From positions 1 to 10,372 of the forward strand of contig JAGLUH010000146.1 in assembly GCA_023134875.1 (NCBI GenBank): a DNA stretch of 10,372 nt. The letters are read 5' to 3'. Source of the DNA: Candidatus Zixiibacteriota bacterium. Lineage in GTDB: Bacteria > Zixibacteria > MSB-5A5 > CAIYYT01. The position numbers and the translations under genes are program-made. Positions 1 through 7,858 of this stretch are shown in pieces (positions within the stretch are counted from its first letter, which is position 1; the number at the start of each line of letters is the position of its first letter). The notes under the pieces are model-generated. The model was not told the origin of the DNA. It was given only the letters and a program-made list of their open reading frames with translations, and searched no databases.

Positions 1-710
1 GGATTTTCCACCAGCGGGCGAATCTCTCCTGGAAAACCAACCGTGACGAGAACAGTGCGATCCTGGGGTACAATATCTACGTCTCCCCCCGGCCGGTACT
101 GGGGACTCCGGACGAGACAGAACTGCGAGTGCAGCTGAAGCCGATTCACGAGACGCCTTACGCCGGGGATACCAGTCCGGGCTTTGCCGTTGAGACCTTT
201 GCCATGGAGGGACTGACCAACGGTCAATCATATTTCGTATTCGTCACCACGATTTACCCGGGCAATGTCGAATCTGCACCCTCGAATGAAATCGAGGTGA
301 TACCGCGTCCCGAAGGTAGATTTGTGCTGAGGCCTTCATTCTCGGGCAATCAAGGAGGATTTTCCTTTCGTCGGGTCAAATCGATTCTCACCGATGATCT
401 GGCTAATGACATCTACCTGGCTCAGATCGATGATAAACTCTATGTCGCTTCACCCGCTCGCATTGATAATGTTCTGAGAAAGACGTGCTTTTTCCACTTG
501 GGGCGATATGCTCCTCTGGAGGAGGTTAGGCTGACCGAGATGAAGATGCCGTCCAGTGACAAATTGCAGGTGATATCAGGTCAGGTTTTCCTGCTCCAGG
601 ATCAAGACAGTTGCTATGCGCTGCTTAAATTCGACCGGGTTGATCCCAAGGAAAAGAAGGTCAACCTGTCATATATCTATCAAGCAAAACCCAATCGTTT
701 GCAGTTCTGA
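1..710 (+). CDS. Fibronectin type III domain protein, C-terminal part (5' end outside window)
   Basis: The frame is open from position 3 to the TGA at 708-710, so the gene begins upstream of the window. The first GTG, at 129, lies inside the domain and is not a convincing start. The first ~100 visible residues read as a fibronectin type III beta-sandwich: an early LSWKTN strand, then LGYNIYVS, then LTNGQSYFVFVTTIYPG, ending with SAPSNEIEVIP before a proline exit. About 130 residues follow (FVLRPSFSG to the end), beta-rich and of no family I recognise. Such proteins are usually exported or surface-anchored, but the N-terminus is missing, so export cannot be judged. The helicase gene starts 17 bases downstream, so the two may be co-transcribed. 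The fold call is fairly safe; the function is unknown. Confidence 0.75.
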   Translation, partial: IFHQRANLSWKTNRDENSAILGYNIYVSPRPVLGTPDETELRVQLKPIHETPYAGDTSPGFAVETFAMEGLTNGQSYFVFVTTIYPGNVESAPSNEIEVIPRPEGRFVLRPSFSGNQGGFSFRRVKSILTDDLANDIYLAQIDDKLYVASPARIDNVLRKTCFFHLGRYAPLEEVRLTEMKMPSSDKLQVISGQVFLLQDQDSCYALLKFDRVDPKEKKVNLSYIYQAKPNRLQF

Positions 711-714
711 TATC

Positions 715-720
715 AAGGGG
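715..720 (+). promoter_or_regulatory. Ribosome binding site fixing the TTG start of the helicase gene
   Basis: AAGGGG lies 7 bases before the TTG at 728. An in-frame TAA at 722-724 blocks any upstream extension, and the next in-frame ATG is about 70 codons in. The TTG is therefore the best supported start. Confidence 0.6.
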
Positions 721-727
721 ATAATCG

Positions 728-3430
728 TTGCCTGATGCCGCGCGTCCGTTAGCGCTGATCTTCGCCGAACCAAGGGGACGAAAGGCAACGGAGAGACTTC
801 TGGTAGTGGAGCGGTTCCGGCTTACGGGAGAGCAGCCTGTTGCCGAGGATAGTCTGATTGTTCCTGAACAGGATGACGAGACGCTCACGTCGGCACGTTT
901 ACCCGCTAAGATCGACAGGTTCTTCCTCAAAACGATGGATTTCGATGGCTTCTTTATGATGAACAGATTTCACCCGTCAGTCAGCAGGGACTGGCAACTC
1001 GTGGAGCAATATCTGGAAAAGAGCCATCTGCTCAACCTGCGTCGGCTGTTGACGATCTTTTTCCCAACTCTGGCTGCCGAGGATTTGTCTCAGATCAGGG
1101 CCGCCTTTTCCTTTGCCGCTGACCTGGATAACCCGCAGGCGCTCTCTTTGCTGGTGCAAATCATCACTGCTAGGGCGGGTAAACTACCTCGCGGTCTGCG
1201 CCGCCGCCTCAAACGCACGGGGGCACAGGCTTCGATATCTTTACGCAACTGGATAGAGCATCTTCCGGTCAGTGGAATGAATGTTGAATATCAAACAGAT
1301 CAACGCCGCTTTATCAATCTCGACCGCTTTGAGAGCCTGACCGCCGGTAAGGCTGTCGATCCGGATGATGCCGCTGATTTGCTCTCAAGCAATGGTAGAG
1401 GAACAGAACTGATTGACGGCTTTGAATTCAGGCGGGGACAGAACCGCTACGCCGCAGCCGTGAGTCAAGCCCTCAAGCAGGGTGACATTCTCCTTCTGGA
1501 AGCTGCCACCGGTACTGGCAAGTCAATCGGCTATCTCCTGCCCACTATTGCCACCTGTTTCGCTCAAGGGGGCCGCGCTGTGGTCGTTACTCGCACCAAG
1601 TCACTCCAGGAGCAACTATTCCTTTCTGATTTACGACGTCTCCGGCGATTGGTGCCTTCCGGTTTCAAAGTCTCTCTTCTCAAAGGACTGGGTAATTATC
1701 TCTGCCGGCTCAGGTTCGACGCTTACCTGGCGGAACCAGACCTACTGACCGACCCGGAGAAAGCGGAGAAACTGATGGCGCTCCTGGTCTGGGAAGAGGA
1801 AACCAAATCCGGCGACTTGACGGAGACCAGGCTGTTCGCTGACCCGATCGGGGAAGCAATGATGAATAAATTCACTCTTGATGAGTCAAGCTGTCTTGGT
1901 AATAACTGTTATTATTATCGTGATTGCTACGCTTTTCGGGCTCGTCGTCAGGCAGCCAGGTCGAATCTGGTGATTACCAATTATGCTCTGCTGTTTGCCG
2001 ATCTACTTGCTGATGGCGCTGTTCTCGGCAAATTCAATTACGCGGTGCTGGATGAGGCGCACCGGCTGGAAAATGAAGCAACCGCAGCGTTTGCGGCGCG
2101 TTTACCTCTCTTTCATCTGGCCCGACTGGTTGCCTGGGGCAAAAGCGCTCGCTTCCGACGTCAGGCTGCCAGTCTTTTCCCCGACGATGATGGTAAAGCT
2201 GCCAACATCCTAAGGGCGTTAGCGAGGGCCTGCACACCACTCGTCGACAGATTGAAACTGCTGGTTGATCAGTTCACAGAAGCTTTCGAGAGAGGAAGCA
2301 AGTCCATGGCGGGACGAATGCGTTTTTCCGCCGCTGATTCGATTTATTCGCAATTGCGGAGTCACTGGCAGAGTAATGCTCGTCTTTACAACGATCTAAG
2401 AGATGCAAGCGCTAAACTCAGGGATGAGATTGCCGGTACTGAGAATCTGGCCGCTGGTGTGGAAGTTGTACAACTGAGACGGCGGCTGGCAGCCATGATC
2501 GAGTACAGTCGACTGCTGGAACAAATGGCAACCGTGGACAATAATAATATGGTGATGTGGGGGGAAAAGCAACGCTCTCAGGAAATCGTGATTGTCGCCG
2601 CTCCAACCGATGTGGGCAAGCTCCTGGCAGATCGGCTCTACAGCAGGTACAAGGCGATAGTGCTCACTTCGGCAACCCTCGACTCGGAGGATGATTTTGC
2701 CTGGATTTCCAGTCGACTTGGCCTGAGACGCGATCTTGGAAGTGATGCGACCAGGCTGAAACTGGGATCACCTTTTCCCCTGGCCGATCAACTCCACATC
2801 GCACTGGCCAGCTACCTGCCGCCGCCGGTAGCGGAGCGCTACCCGGCCAGACTGGCGCAGTTGATTGTCAAGCTGAGAAAATCGGTGCGGCTGTCAACCC
2901 TGGTGCTCTGTACGTCCTATCGCATGATCGAGCTCCTGGCACATCTCCTGGAGGAGGAGAACAATCTGCCGGGCACACTGCTGGTGCAGCGACCTGACAG
3001 TTCACCGCCGGTACTGCTGACTCGCTTCAAGCAGGAGGCAAATCCGATGCTGATCGGCACCGAATCATTCTGGGAGGGTGTTGATTTGCCGGAAGAAAGC
3101 CTGCGTTTGCTGATACTAACCCGCTTGCCCTTTCCGGTGCCGGACGACCCGCTCGAAGTAGCCAAAAGCGAGCAGGCGGCGAATCGAGGCGAGAACCCTT
3201 TTGTCACCCTGTCGCTGCCAGCGGCTATCCTCAAGTTCAGGCAGGGATTGGGTCGGGTAATCAGGAGCATGTCTGACTGGGGCGCGGTGATTATTACCGA
3301 TTCCCGCATGGCGACGAAAAGATACGGGACGCTTTTCTATGATGCGGCGCCCGCGCACGTGGCGACTTATGAACATGAGAGTATTCTATTGAAGGAGACC
3401 TGCCAATGGCTATACGATCGCATCTCCTGA
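728..3430 (+). CDS. dinG: DinG/XPD-family Fe-S ATP-dependent DNA helicase with degenerate N-terminal exonuclease-like domain
   Basis: This is a 900-residue superfamily 2 helicase. Walker A is AATGTGKS at residues 259-266 and the Walker B box is DEAH at 442-445. Motif VI is QGLGRVIR at 839-846, and TESFWEGVD lies shortly before it. Four cysteines between Walker A and DEAH (C326, C389, C394, C400) have the spacing of the 4Fe-4S cluster of the XPD/DinG group. These enzymes unwind DNA 5' to 3', including forked, R-loop and quadruplex substrates, during repair. Residues 1-150 resemble the DnaQ-like exonuclease domain fused to DinG in Firmicutes (RLLTIFFPTL at 106-115 matches its third helix), but the DxE and HxxxxD acids are not evident. 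Nuclease activity is therefore doubtful. Start is TTG with AAGGGG 7 bases upstream. Helicase assignment is firm; the symbol is by family. Confidence 0.93.
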   Translation: MPDAARPLALIFAEPRGRKATERLLVVERFRLTGEQPVAEDSLIVPEQDDETLTSARLPAKIDRFFLKTMDFDGFFMMNRFHPSVSRDWQLVEQYLEKSHLLNLRRLLTIFFPTLAAEDLSQIRAAFSFAADLDNPQALSLLVQIITARAGKLPRGLRRRLKRTGAQASISLRNWIEHLPVSGMNVEYQTDQRRFINLDRFESLTAGKAVDPDDAADLLSSNGRGTELIDGFEFRRGQNRYAAAVSQALKQGDILLLEAATGTGKSIGYLLPTIATCFAQGGRAVVVTRTKSLQEQLFLSDLRRLRRLVPSGFKVSLLKGLGNYLCRLRFDAYLAEPDLLTDPEKAEKLMALLVWEEETKSGDLTETRLFADPIGEAMMNKFTLDESSCLGNNCYYYRDCYAFRARRQAARSNLVITNYALLFADLLADGAVLGKFNYAVLDEAHRLENEATAAFAARLPLFHLARLVAWGKSARFRRQAASLFPDDDGKAANILRALARACTPLVDRLKLLVDQFTEAFERGSKSMAGRMRFSAADSIYSQLRSHWQSNARLYNDLRDASAKLRDEIAGTENLAAGVEVVQLRRRLAAMIEYSRLLEQMATVDNNNMVMWGEKQRSQEIVIVAAPTDVGKLLADRLYSRYKAIVLTSATLDSEDDFAWISSRLGLRRDLGSDATRLKLGSPFPLADQLHIALASYLPPPVAERYPARLAQLIVKLRKSVRLSTLVLCTSYRMIELLAHLLEEENNLPGTLLVQRPDSSPPVLLTRFKQEANPMLIGTESFWEGVDLPEESLRLLILTRLPFPVPDDPLEVAKSEQAANRGENPFVTLSLPAAILKFRQGLGRVIRSMSDWGAVIITDSRMATKRYGTLFYDAAPAHVATYEHESILLKETCQWLYDRIS

Positions 3431-3756
3431 CGGATACCGGCATGCGTGAGTTTTCGCGGATTAGCTTACTGCGGCTTTGTGTTGTTAATATGTTGTATAA
3501 CAACAAGATGGACGCTATGTCCGCTTGCCGAACCGCATAATGTGCGAAATAGAAAGGGTTGATTAGCAGTGTTCAATAGGCGATCATTGGAAACGTATTT
3601 AGGTTCAACGACTTACGAATGTTAAAAATTGTGCAAACCGGCACGGAATTTGGTTATTGATAGTTTCGGTGGTGAGTAGTCTCAGTAAATGAGCTTTTCC
3701 GGGAAGAGTAAGCGATCAGGGCTGTATAAATTATGGCAGTTCAACTGGAGGGAACT
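3431..3756. other. Intergenic region with small palindromes
   Basis: About 325 bases separate the helicase from the small membrane gene. I see no convincing ORF. It holds a TGTTGT/ACAACA palindrome (3491-3505), then two weak hairpins: GGAC/GTCC at 3510-3522 and CGCA/TGCG around 3536-3548. There is no U-tract terminator. TTGATT at 3559-3564 has only a poor -10 match 17 bases later, so no promoter is called. Confidence 0.5.
3480..3505. repeat. Palindromic operator-like site with an imperfect tandem copy
   Basis: TGTTGT at 3491-3496, ATA, then ACAACA at 3500-3505 form a perfect 6-base inverted repeat with a 3-base centre. An 11-base element, TGTTGTTAATA (3480-3490), precedes it as a near direct copy of TGTTGTATAA. 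TTGTTA (3482-3487) and TAACAA (3498-3503) also form an inverted pair. The symmetry suits a repressor site or a small RNA hairpin, but no partner protein is identifiable. Confidence 0.35.
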
Positions 3757-3954
3757 GTGATTGATGTTAAACGCTTGGTGAACTGGATATCGGCAACTAT
3801 TATCCTTTTTGTTGGGATTCTGTTTCTGACTGGCTATGTGCCGATTCCTGATCCCCGTTGGCGCTGGGGGGCTGGCGGTATCATCGTGCTCTACGCGGGA
3901 ATCAGATTGGTACGACTCAATTTGCCGAAGGGAAGAAAGAGCAAAAAATCTTGA
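3757..3954 (+). CDS. Small two-helix inner-membrane protein
   Basis: A 65-residue protein with two predicted membrane segments (about residues 10-29 and 38-54). They are joined by a short loop rich in Pro, Trp and Arg (PIPDPRWRWG). The C-terminal tail is strongly basic (KGRKSKKS), which by the positive-inside rule suggests both termini are cytoplasmic. I prefer the GTG at 3757 because GGAGGGA (3747-3753) lies just upstream. An in-frame ATG at 3733 would add eight residues but has only AGGG 11 bases before it. I recognise no family. Its stop codon lies inside the -35 box of the downstream motor operon's promoter, so it is adjacent to that operon but probably transcribed separately, with read-through possible. 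Confidence 0.6.
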   Translation: MIDVKRLVNWISATIILFVGILFLTGYVPIPDPRWRWGAGGIIVLYAGIRLVRLNLPKGRKSKKS

Positions 3955-3979
3955 CTTAGAAATGAAGTAATGATATATT
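3951..3979 (+). promoter_or_regulatory. Sigma70-type promoter of the TPR-ExbB-ExbD-TonB operon
   Basis: TTGACT (3951-3956) is followed after exactly 17 bases by TATATT (3974-3979), five of six matches to each consensus box. Transcription would start near 3986, giving a leader of about 50 bases before the ATG at 4038, which has AGGAG at 4024-4028. The -35 box overlaps the TGA (3952-3954) of the preceding small membrane gene. Confidence 0.7.
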
Positions 3980-4037
3980 TAGGTTTTATATTTGGCGGCT
4001 TGGCCGCTCAGTTCAGGTTGAACAGGAGCTTTATCCG

Positions 4038-5831
4038 ATGACGCAGAGACTACTTCTATTGACACTGGTTCTGGTACTTAGCATTCCGGCGATGCTTTCG
4101 GCGGGTATCGCTGATGACGTCGAGGTTTTGATCAAGCAGCGAAGCTTTGACGAGGCGGTTTCCCTGTTGCAGGACAAAATCAAGAAGGACGCCACTTATG
4201 CTGAGTTGTACTATTTACTTGGTCGCACTTACTATGCCAGAGGAGATTATGATCTTGCCGAAGAGCAGTTGGAAGAATGCCTTGATCGCAAGAGAAAGCA
4301 CGAAATGGCTCTCTACTACCGGACTCTGATTTATATAGAAAAAGAGCAATGGGATAAGGCGAGAAAAATCCTGGAGAAAGGCGCCGAGAGGAGCAAGAAA
4401 AACGCCGGCTGGTACCATAATGGCCTCGGTTTGCTCCATGCCGCCCGGGGCGAGACCAACGAAGCAGACCTCGCTTTCCGGATGGCTCTGATTGAAGACC
4501 CCGACAACACCGAGTTTCAGCGCAACCTGGCCGACCTCAGCTTTGATCAGGGTGTCTATGCCGTGGCTGCCGACGGTTATCGAGAGGTGGTGGCAAAGGA
4601 TTCGACTGATGCACTCGCCTTTCTTAAACTGGCCACCTCGCTCTTTTACCAGAAGATGTTTGTTGACGCCCTGCAATCGGCCAATAAAGCGATCGCCCTC
4701 GATTCCAACTACCTGGAGGCCTACAAGCTGAGTGGCGATATTTTCATGCTGGCAGCACTGTCGGCGGCGAATAGTAACGGCAGCACTGATAAGACCTCTC
4801 AGGAGAGATTTCGAAATGCCACCTGGATGTACCAGAAGTTCCTGGAACTGGGTGGCGAAGAGACCGCAGAGATCGCCTACCGCATGGGACAGGCCTACTA
4901 CTTCCTGAACGGTTTCCCGCAGGCGGTTGAGGCTCTAACCAAGGCGATCGAACTGGGTAGCGACAAGTCGGCAGCGTACAATCTCAAGGCCAAGTCCTAC
5001 TTCCGGATGCATGAATTCGACCAGGCAATAGCCGCCTACAGCGAATATGAGGAGAAGATTTCCGGCGGCGATCCCAACTACCACTGGTCCAAAGATGATT
5101 TCGAGTTCTTCAAGGAAAGGGCGACAACCCTGTATCAACTATATCACGAAGGGCGCCGGGAGGGCAATGCCGACAGCACCCTACTTCAACAGGCTATTCC
5201 CAGTTATCTCAAGGCAATCGAACTCAAGCCGGATGATCCGTTGGTGCCCAAGCTCTATGTCGAACTGGGATTGTCTTACTACTACTACGGTCAGTACACC
5301 GAGGCAATTCCCTGGCTGGAAAAGAAAATCGCAGTTGAGCCTGATGTCTATAATACCTACCTCAATCTGGCTTACTGTTACCTGAAGCTTGACAGCCACG
5401 AGACCGCCATCGAGATGATGAAGAAAGTGATAGAGTTGAACCCGCAGCACTGTCCTGCCTACAAAACGATTGCCACGACTTATCTTTTTACGATGAAGGA
5501 GAAGGCGGCGGCATCCGAGTGGCTCAAGAAGTGGGCCGATTGTGACACCATTGCTTACGAACCCTACAAGTGGCTCGGTTACATCGCCATATCCAACAAG
5601 CCGCCGGAGAAACGGGCAGCGATAAAATACCTGCTGACCTGTATCAAGAAGATGGAGGCGGCCGGTATCAACATTTGTGATGAGATTGACGTTATTACCT
5701 GGCTGGCCCAGACCTATAACATGTATGATGATAGCGACATGGAGGATCAAGCCTTGATCTGGGCCAAGCGCGGTCTCAAGTGCGACCCCAACAACAAGAC
5801 CTTAAAACAGATCGTCGAAGAGCTCGAGTAA
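4038..5831 (+). CDS. Exported tetratricopeptide repeat protein, first gene of the TonB-motor operon
   Basis: A 597-residue protein with a Sec signal peptide: a basic start, a Leu-rich core at residues 5-15, and probable cleavage after SA at about 22. It should be periplasmic. The remainder is almost entirely TPR helix pairs. The clearest are near 55-88, 89-122, 124-157, 192-225, 278-310, 404-435 and 437-470, showing patterns such as LGRTYYARGDYDLAEEQLEE and LNLAYCYLKLDSHETAIEMM. A less regular insert (about 240-260) and a spacer (345-385) break the array, so two superhelical blocks are likely. No catalytic motif is seen. TPR arrays are protein-binding scaffolds. Being first in the operon with ExbB/ExbD/TonB, it may bind the periplasmic part of TonB or ExbD, or a partner of the system; this is inference. 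The start ATG has AGGAG 9 bases upstream. Confidence 0.88.
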   Translation: MTQRLLLLTLVLVLSIPAMLSAGIADDVEVLIKQRSFDEAVSLLQDKIKKDATYAELYYLLGRTYYARGDYDLAEEQLEECLDRKRKHEMALYYRTLIYIEKEQWDKARKILEKGAERSKKNAGWYHNGLGLLHAARGETNEADLAFRMALIEDPDNTEFQRNLADLSFDQGVYAVAADGYREVVAKDSTDALAFLKLATSLFYQKMFVDALQSANKAIALDSNYLEAYKLSGDIFMLAALSAANSNGSTDKTSQERFRNATWMYQKFLELGGEETAEIAYRMGQAYYFLNGFPQAVEALTKAIELGSDKSAAYNLKAKSYFRMHEFDQAIAAYSEYEEKISGGDPNYHWSKDDFEFFKERATTLYQLYHEGRREGNADSTLLQQAIPSYLKAIELKPDDPLVPKLYVELGLSYYYYGQYTEAIPWLEKKIAVEPDVYNTYLNLAYCYLKLDSHETAIEMMKKVIELNPQHCPAYKTIATTYLFTMKEKAAASEWLKKWADCDTIAYEPYKWLGYIAISNKPPEKRAAIKYLLTCIKKMEAAGINICDEIDVITWLAQTYNMYDDSDMEDQALIWAKRGLKCDPNNKTLKQIVEELE

Positions 5832-5855
5832 CAAATAAGCCCGAGGAATGTATTG

Positions 5856-6548
5856 ATGACGGAGCAGAATCAAATCAGCGAAGAAGAACGATACAAGTAT
5901 ATCGGCTTTGAAACTTTCGGCCGGAAAACGCGACCCTTCTGGCGGGATGAGGAAGAGCGCGAGAGCTATGTTGAGGGAATCAAGAAACAGCTTGGCTCTG
6001 TTTTTCGTAACTCGGTAGTCTACAGCGAGGTGATGGGACTTTCCGATCGGATTGCGATAACAATAGCCAGCCTGGTCATGATCGTAGCACCTTTCCTGGT
6101 TTGGATGAAAGTCGATACCCTGTATGGGACAGCCAGTTTCAGCGGCATTACTGGTTTTCTGAATATGGAAGGGTTCTGGTTTTATGTGGAAATGATCGGT
6201 GGCAGCGTGATTCCGCTCACTGTCTACCTGACCACCGTCCTGGCGTATCTTTCGGTGCTATTCGGCGTACTGACGCTGGTTTTTCTCTTTCTGAAAGCCA
6301 GGACTCAGGAAAACTACATCAGGCGCTTGAAGAGTGTCCTGCGGCTCCAGGCTATTCCTTTTATCATTTTCCTCGCCATCATCGTGCTGGGGCTGATTGG
6401 CCAGCGGATTCCTTTTGGATCGCACCTGGGTGTTGACGGTCTGAGTGCCAGCTATTCGATTGTGACTTTTATTCAGTTTTCCAGCATCGGCTTCTGGCTG
6501 GCGATTTTTGGGCTTATCATGAATTTCAACAAGTCAAAGGAACTGTAA
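5856..6548 (+). CDS. Four-helix membrane protein of unknown function in the TonB-motor operon
   Basis: A 230-residue protein starting at ATG 5856, which has GAGGAA (5843-5848) 7 bases upstream. A TTG at 5853 immediately before it is less well placed. About 60 charged, probably cytoplasmic residues (EEERYKYIGFETFGRK, then RDEEERESYVEGIKKQ) precede four likely membrane helices near 66-84, 119-147, 167-183 and 202-223. The first loop contains VWMKVDTLYGTASFSG. The second loop is basic (KARTQENYIRRLKS). This pattern resembles small tetraspan proteins of unknown role; I do not recognise a named family. It sits 24 bases after the TPR gene and 65 before exbB, on the same strand with no obvious terminator between. 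It could be an accessory subunit or assembly factor of the motor (inference). Confidence 0.75.
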   Translation: MTEQNQISEEERYKYIGFETFGRKTRPFWRDEEERESYVEGIKKQLGSVFRNSVVYSEVMGLSDRIAITIASLVMIVAPFLVWMKVDTLYGTASFSGITGFLNMEGFWFYVEMIGGSVIPLTVYLTTVLAYLSVLFGVLTLVFLFLKARTQENYIRRLKSVLRLQAIPFIIFLAIIVLGLIGQRIPFGSHLGVDGLSASYSIVTFIQFSSIGFWLAIFGLIMNFNKSKEL

Positions 6549-6613
6549 ATCATAGACGAGAAATTGAGAGTAGTTTATTAATAGATTAACCGTAAAATGG
6601 AGGTTCTCTTGAA

Positions 6614-7363
6614 GTGAAGCAGTCGATTTTCATAACGCTAAACACAGTGATTGCCTTTGCAGTTGGCTACATCATCTGGGGTCCGATCCTATCGAAGCAA
6701 CCGCTGGGTACCATTGCCCATTCGGTGCATCAGGGCGGCCCCCTGGTGATTGTGCTGATTGCCGTTTTCCTGATGTTGCTGGCCTTTGTGGGGGAGAGAA
6801 TCCTCTCGCTACGGGTTGCCAAAGGCACGGCTTCCGTACAGGTTTTCTTCAAGAACCTGATTACCATGCTCCGCAAGGATGATTTTGCCGGCGCCCTGGC
6901 CGCTTGTGACAAGCAGCGAGGTACGACCGCAAACGTACTGCGGGCCGGCATCGATCGTTTCATGTCGGTCAAAGATGAGGACATGAACGTTGAGAAAAAA
7001 CTCGAACTAACCCAGAGCGCCATCGAGGAGGCGAACGCATTGGAAGGTCCGCTGCTGGAGCGGAACCTGATTGCCATGTCCACTATCGCCTCGATTGCAA
7101 CGATGGTCGGTCTGCTGGGAACGACCATCGGTATGATTCGTGCCTTCGCCGCCACCGGTCACGCCGCCGGCGGTGTCATTGACGCCACGGCGCTGGCAAC
7201 CGGTATCTCCGAGGCACTGGTCAATACTGCCGGTGGTCTCGTCTCGGGTATTGGCGGCATCTTCTTTTACAACTTCTTTGTGAACAAGGTCGATTCCTAC
7301 AACTACACGACCGATGAGGCGACCTTTGAAATCATGCAGTTGTTCAAGAGCAGGGGAGCGTAG
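6614..7363 (+). CDS. exbB: MotA/TolQ/ExbB proton channel family protein
   Basis: A 249-residue member of the MotA/TolQ/ExbB family, the pentameric inner-membrane scaffold that with ExbD uses the proton gradient to drive TonB. Helices lie near residues 5-22, 43-66, 152-180 and 198-222; the first is an extra N-terminal segment of the ExbB type rather than of short TolQ. The family signatures are clear: GLLGTTIGMIRAFAA at 166-180 and ALVNTAGGLVSGIGG at 201-215. T170 and T205 align with the two pore threonines of E. coli ExbB (T148, T181). A charged cytoplasmic domain (about 67-150) lies between helices two and three. The start is GTG with GGAGG (6599-6603) 10 bases upstream. The stop lies 6 bases before exbD-1. 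TolQ is the alternative name, but the neighbouring TonB-type protein favours ExbB. Confidence 0.93.
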   Translation: MKQSIFITLNTVIAFAVGYIIWGPILSKQPLGTIAHSVHQGGPLVIVLIAVFLMLLAFVGERILSLRVAKGTASVQVFFKNLITMLRKDDFAGALAACDKQRGTTANVLRAGIDRFMSVKDEDMNVEKKLELTQSAIEEANALEGPLLERNLIAMSTIASIATMVGLLGTTIGMIRAFAATGHAAGGVIDATALATGISEALVNTAGGLVSGIGGIFFYNFFVNKVDSYNYTTDEATFEIMQLFKSRGA

Positions 7364-7369
7364 CAGTAG

Positions 7370-7843
7370 ATGAAGATCAAGAAAAAGCGGCGGATTTCGA
7401 TCCGTATCGATATGACGCCGATGGTGGACATCGCCTTTCTGCTGTTGATTTTCTATATGGCGACCACGCAGTTCAAGCCGCCGGAACAGAAAGAGGTTAC
7501 TCTTCCCAGTTCGCATTCGCAAATCGAGCTGCCGGCCAAAGACAAGATCGTAGTGACGGTCACCAGCGAGGACTCCATCTTCGTCGACTACATCCAGCGA
7601 GTGGAGAAAGAGGTTGAGGGCAGGATGATCTCCACGCTGGAACGCATCTACGCCGAGACCGACGAATACAATGTCGGCGCCGAGATCAACTCCATCCGCG
7701 CCATCAATCCGTATGCCTTGGTGATTATCAAGGCGGACCGTAATGCCAGTTTTGGTGTGATGCAGAAGATCATGGACACTATGGTGGAAAGTAACCTGGC
7801 TCGTTTCCAGATAATCACCGAGCTGGAGTCGGAGAGAATATAA
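7370..7843 (+). CDS. exbD: ExbD/TolR family transporter subunit 1
   Basis: A 157-residue ExbD/TolR protein with a basic cytoplasmic start (MKIKKKRRIS), one membrane helix (about 16-33) and a periplasmic domain. D20 in MTPMVDIAFLLL corresponds to the essential membrane aspartate of ExbD (D25 in E. coli), which carries protons through the ExbB pore. The periplasmic part ends in a typical ALVIIKADRNASFGVMQKI segment followed by MDTMVESNLARFQIITEL, as in the family's C-terminal fold. An insert (about 80-108, from RVEKEVEGRMISTLERIY) makes it slightly longer than usual. It lies 6 bases after exbB, with AGGGGAG at 7352-7358 inside exbB as the likely ribosome binding site. It forms an unequal pair with ExbD-2. 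Confidence 0.93.
   Translation: MKIKKKRRISIRIDMTPMVDIAFLLLIFYMATTQFKPPEQKEVTLPSSHSQIELPAKDKIVVTVTSEDSIFVDYIQRVEKEVEGRMISTLERIYAETDEYNVGAEINSIRAINPYALVIIKADRNASFGVMQKIMDTMVESNLARFQIITELESERI
7391..7437 (+). repeat. 47-base near-identical segment shared by the two exbD genes (copy 1)
   Basis: Positions 7391-7437 match 7925-7971 in 45 of 47 bases, counted by eye. The stretch encodes the junction and first half of the ExbD membrane helix. Outside it the two genes diverge strongly. Confidence 0.8.
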
Positions 7844-7850
7844 GGAGGTG
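7842..7850 (+). promoter_or_regulatory. Near-perfect Shine-Dalgarno site for exbD-2
   Basis: AAGGAGGTG overlaps the stop codon of exbD-1 and sits 8 bases before the ATG at 7859. An out-of-frame ATG at 7852 is closer but opens no matching protein. The site is stronger than that of exbD-1 and may raise the relative yield of ExbD-2. Confidence 0.65.
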
Positions 7851-7858
7851 AATGTCCC

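Noticed and set aside
3559..3587. Possible promoter TTGATT with GATCAT 17 bases later
   Set aside because: The -10 element matches only four of six positions and lies about 170 bases from the next gene.
5181..5750. 189-codon minus-strand open frame inside the TPR gene
   Set aside because: Antisense to clear TPR repeats, with no recognisable domain and no independent signals.
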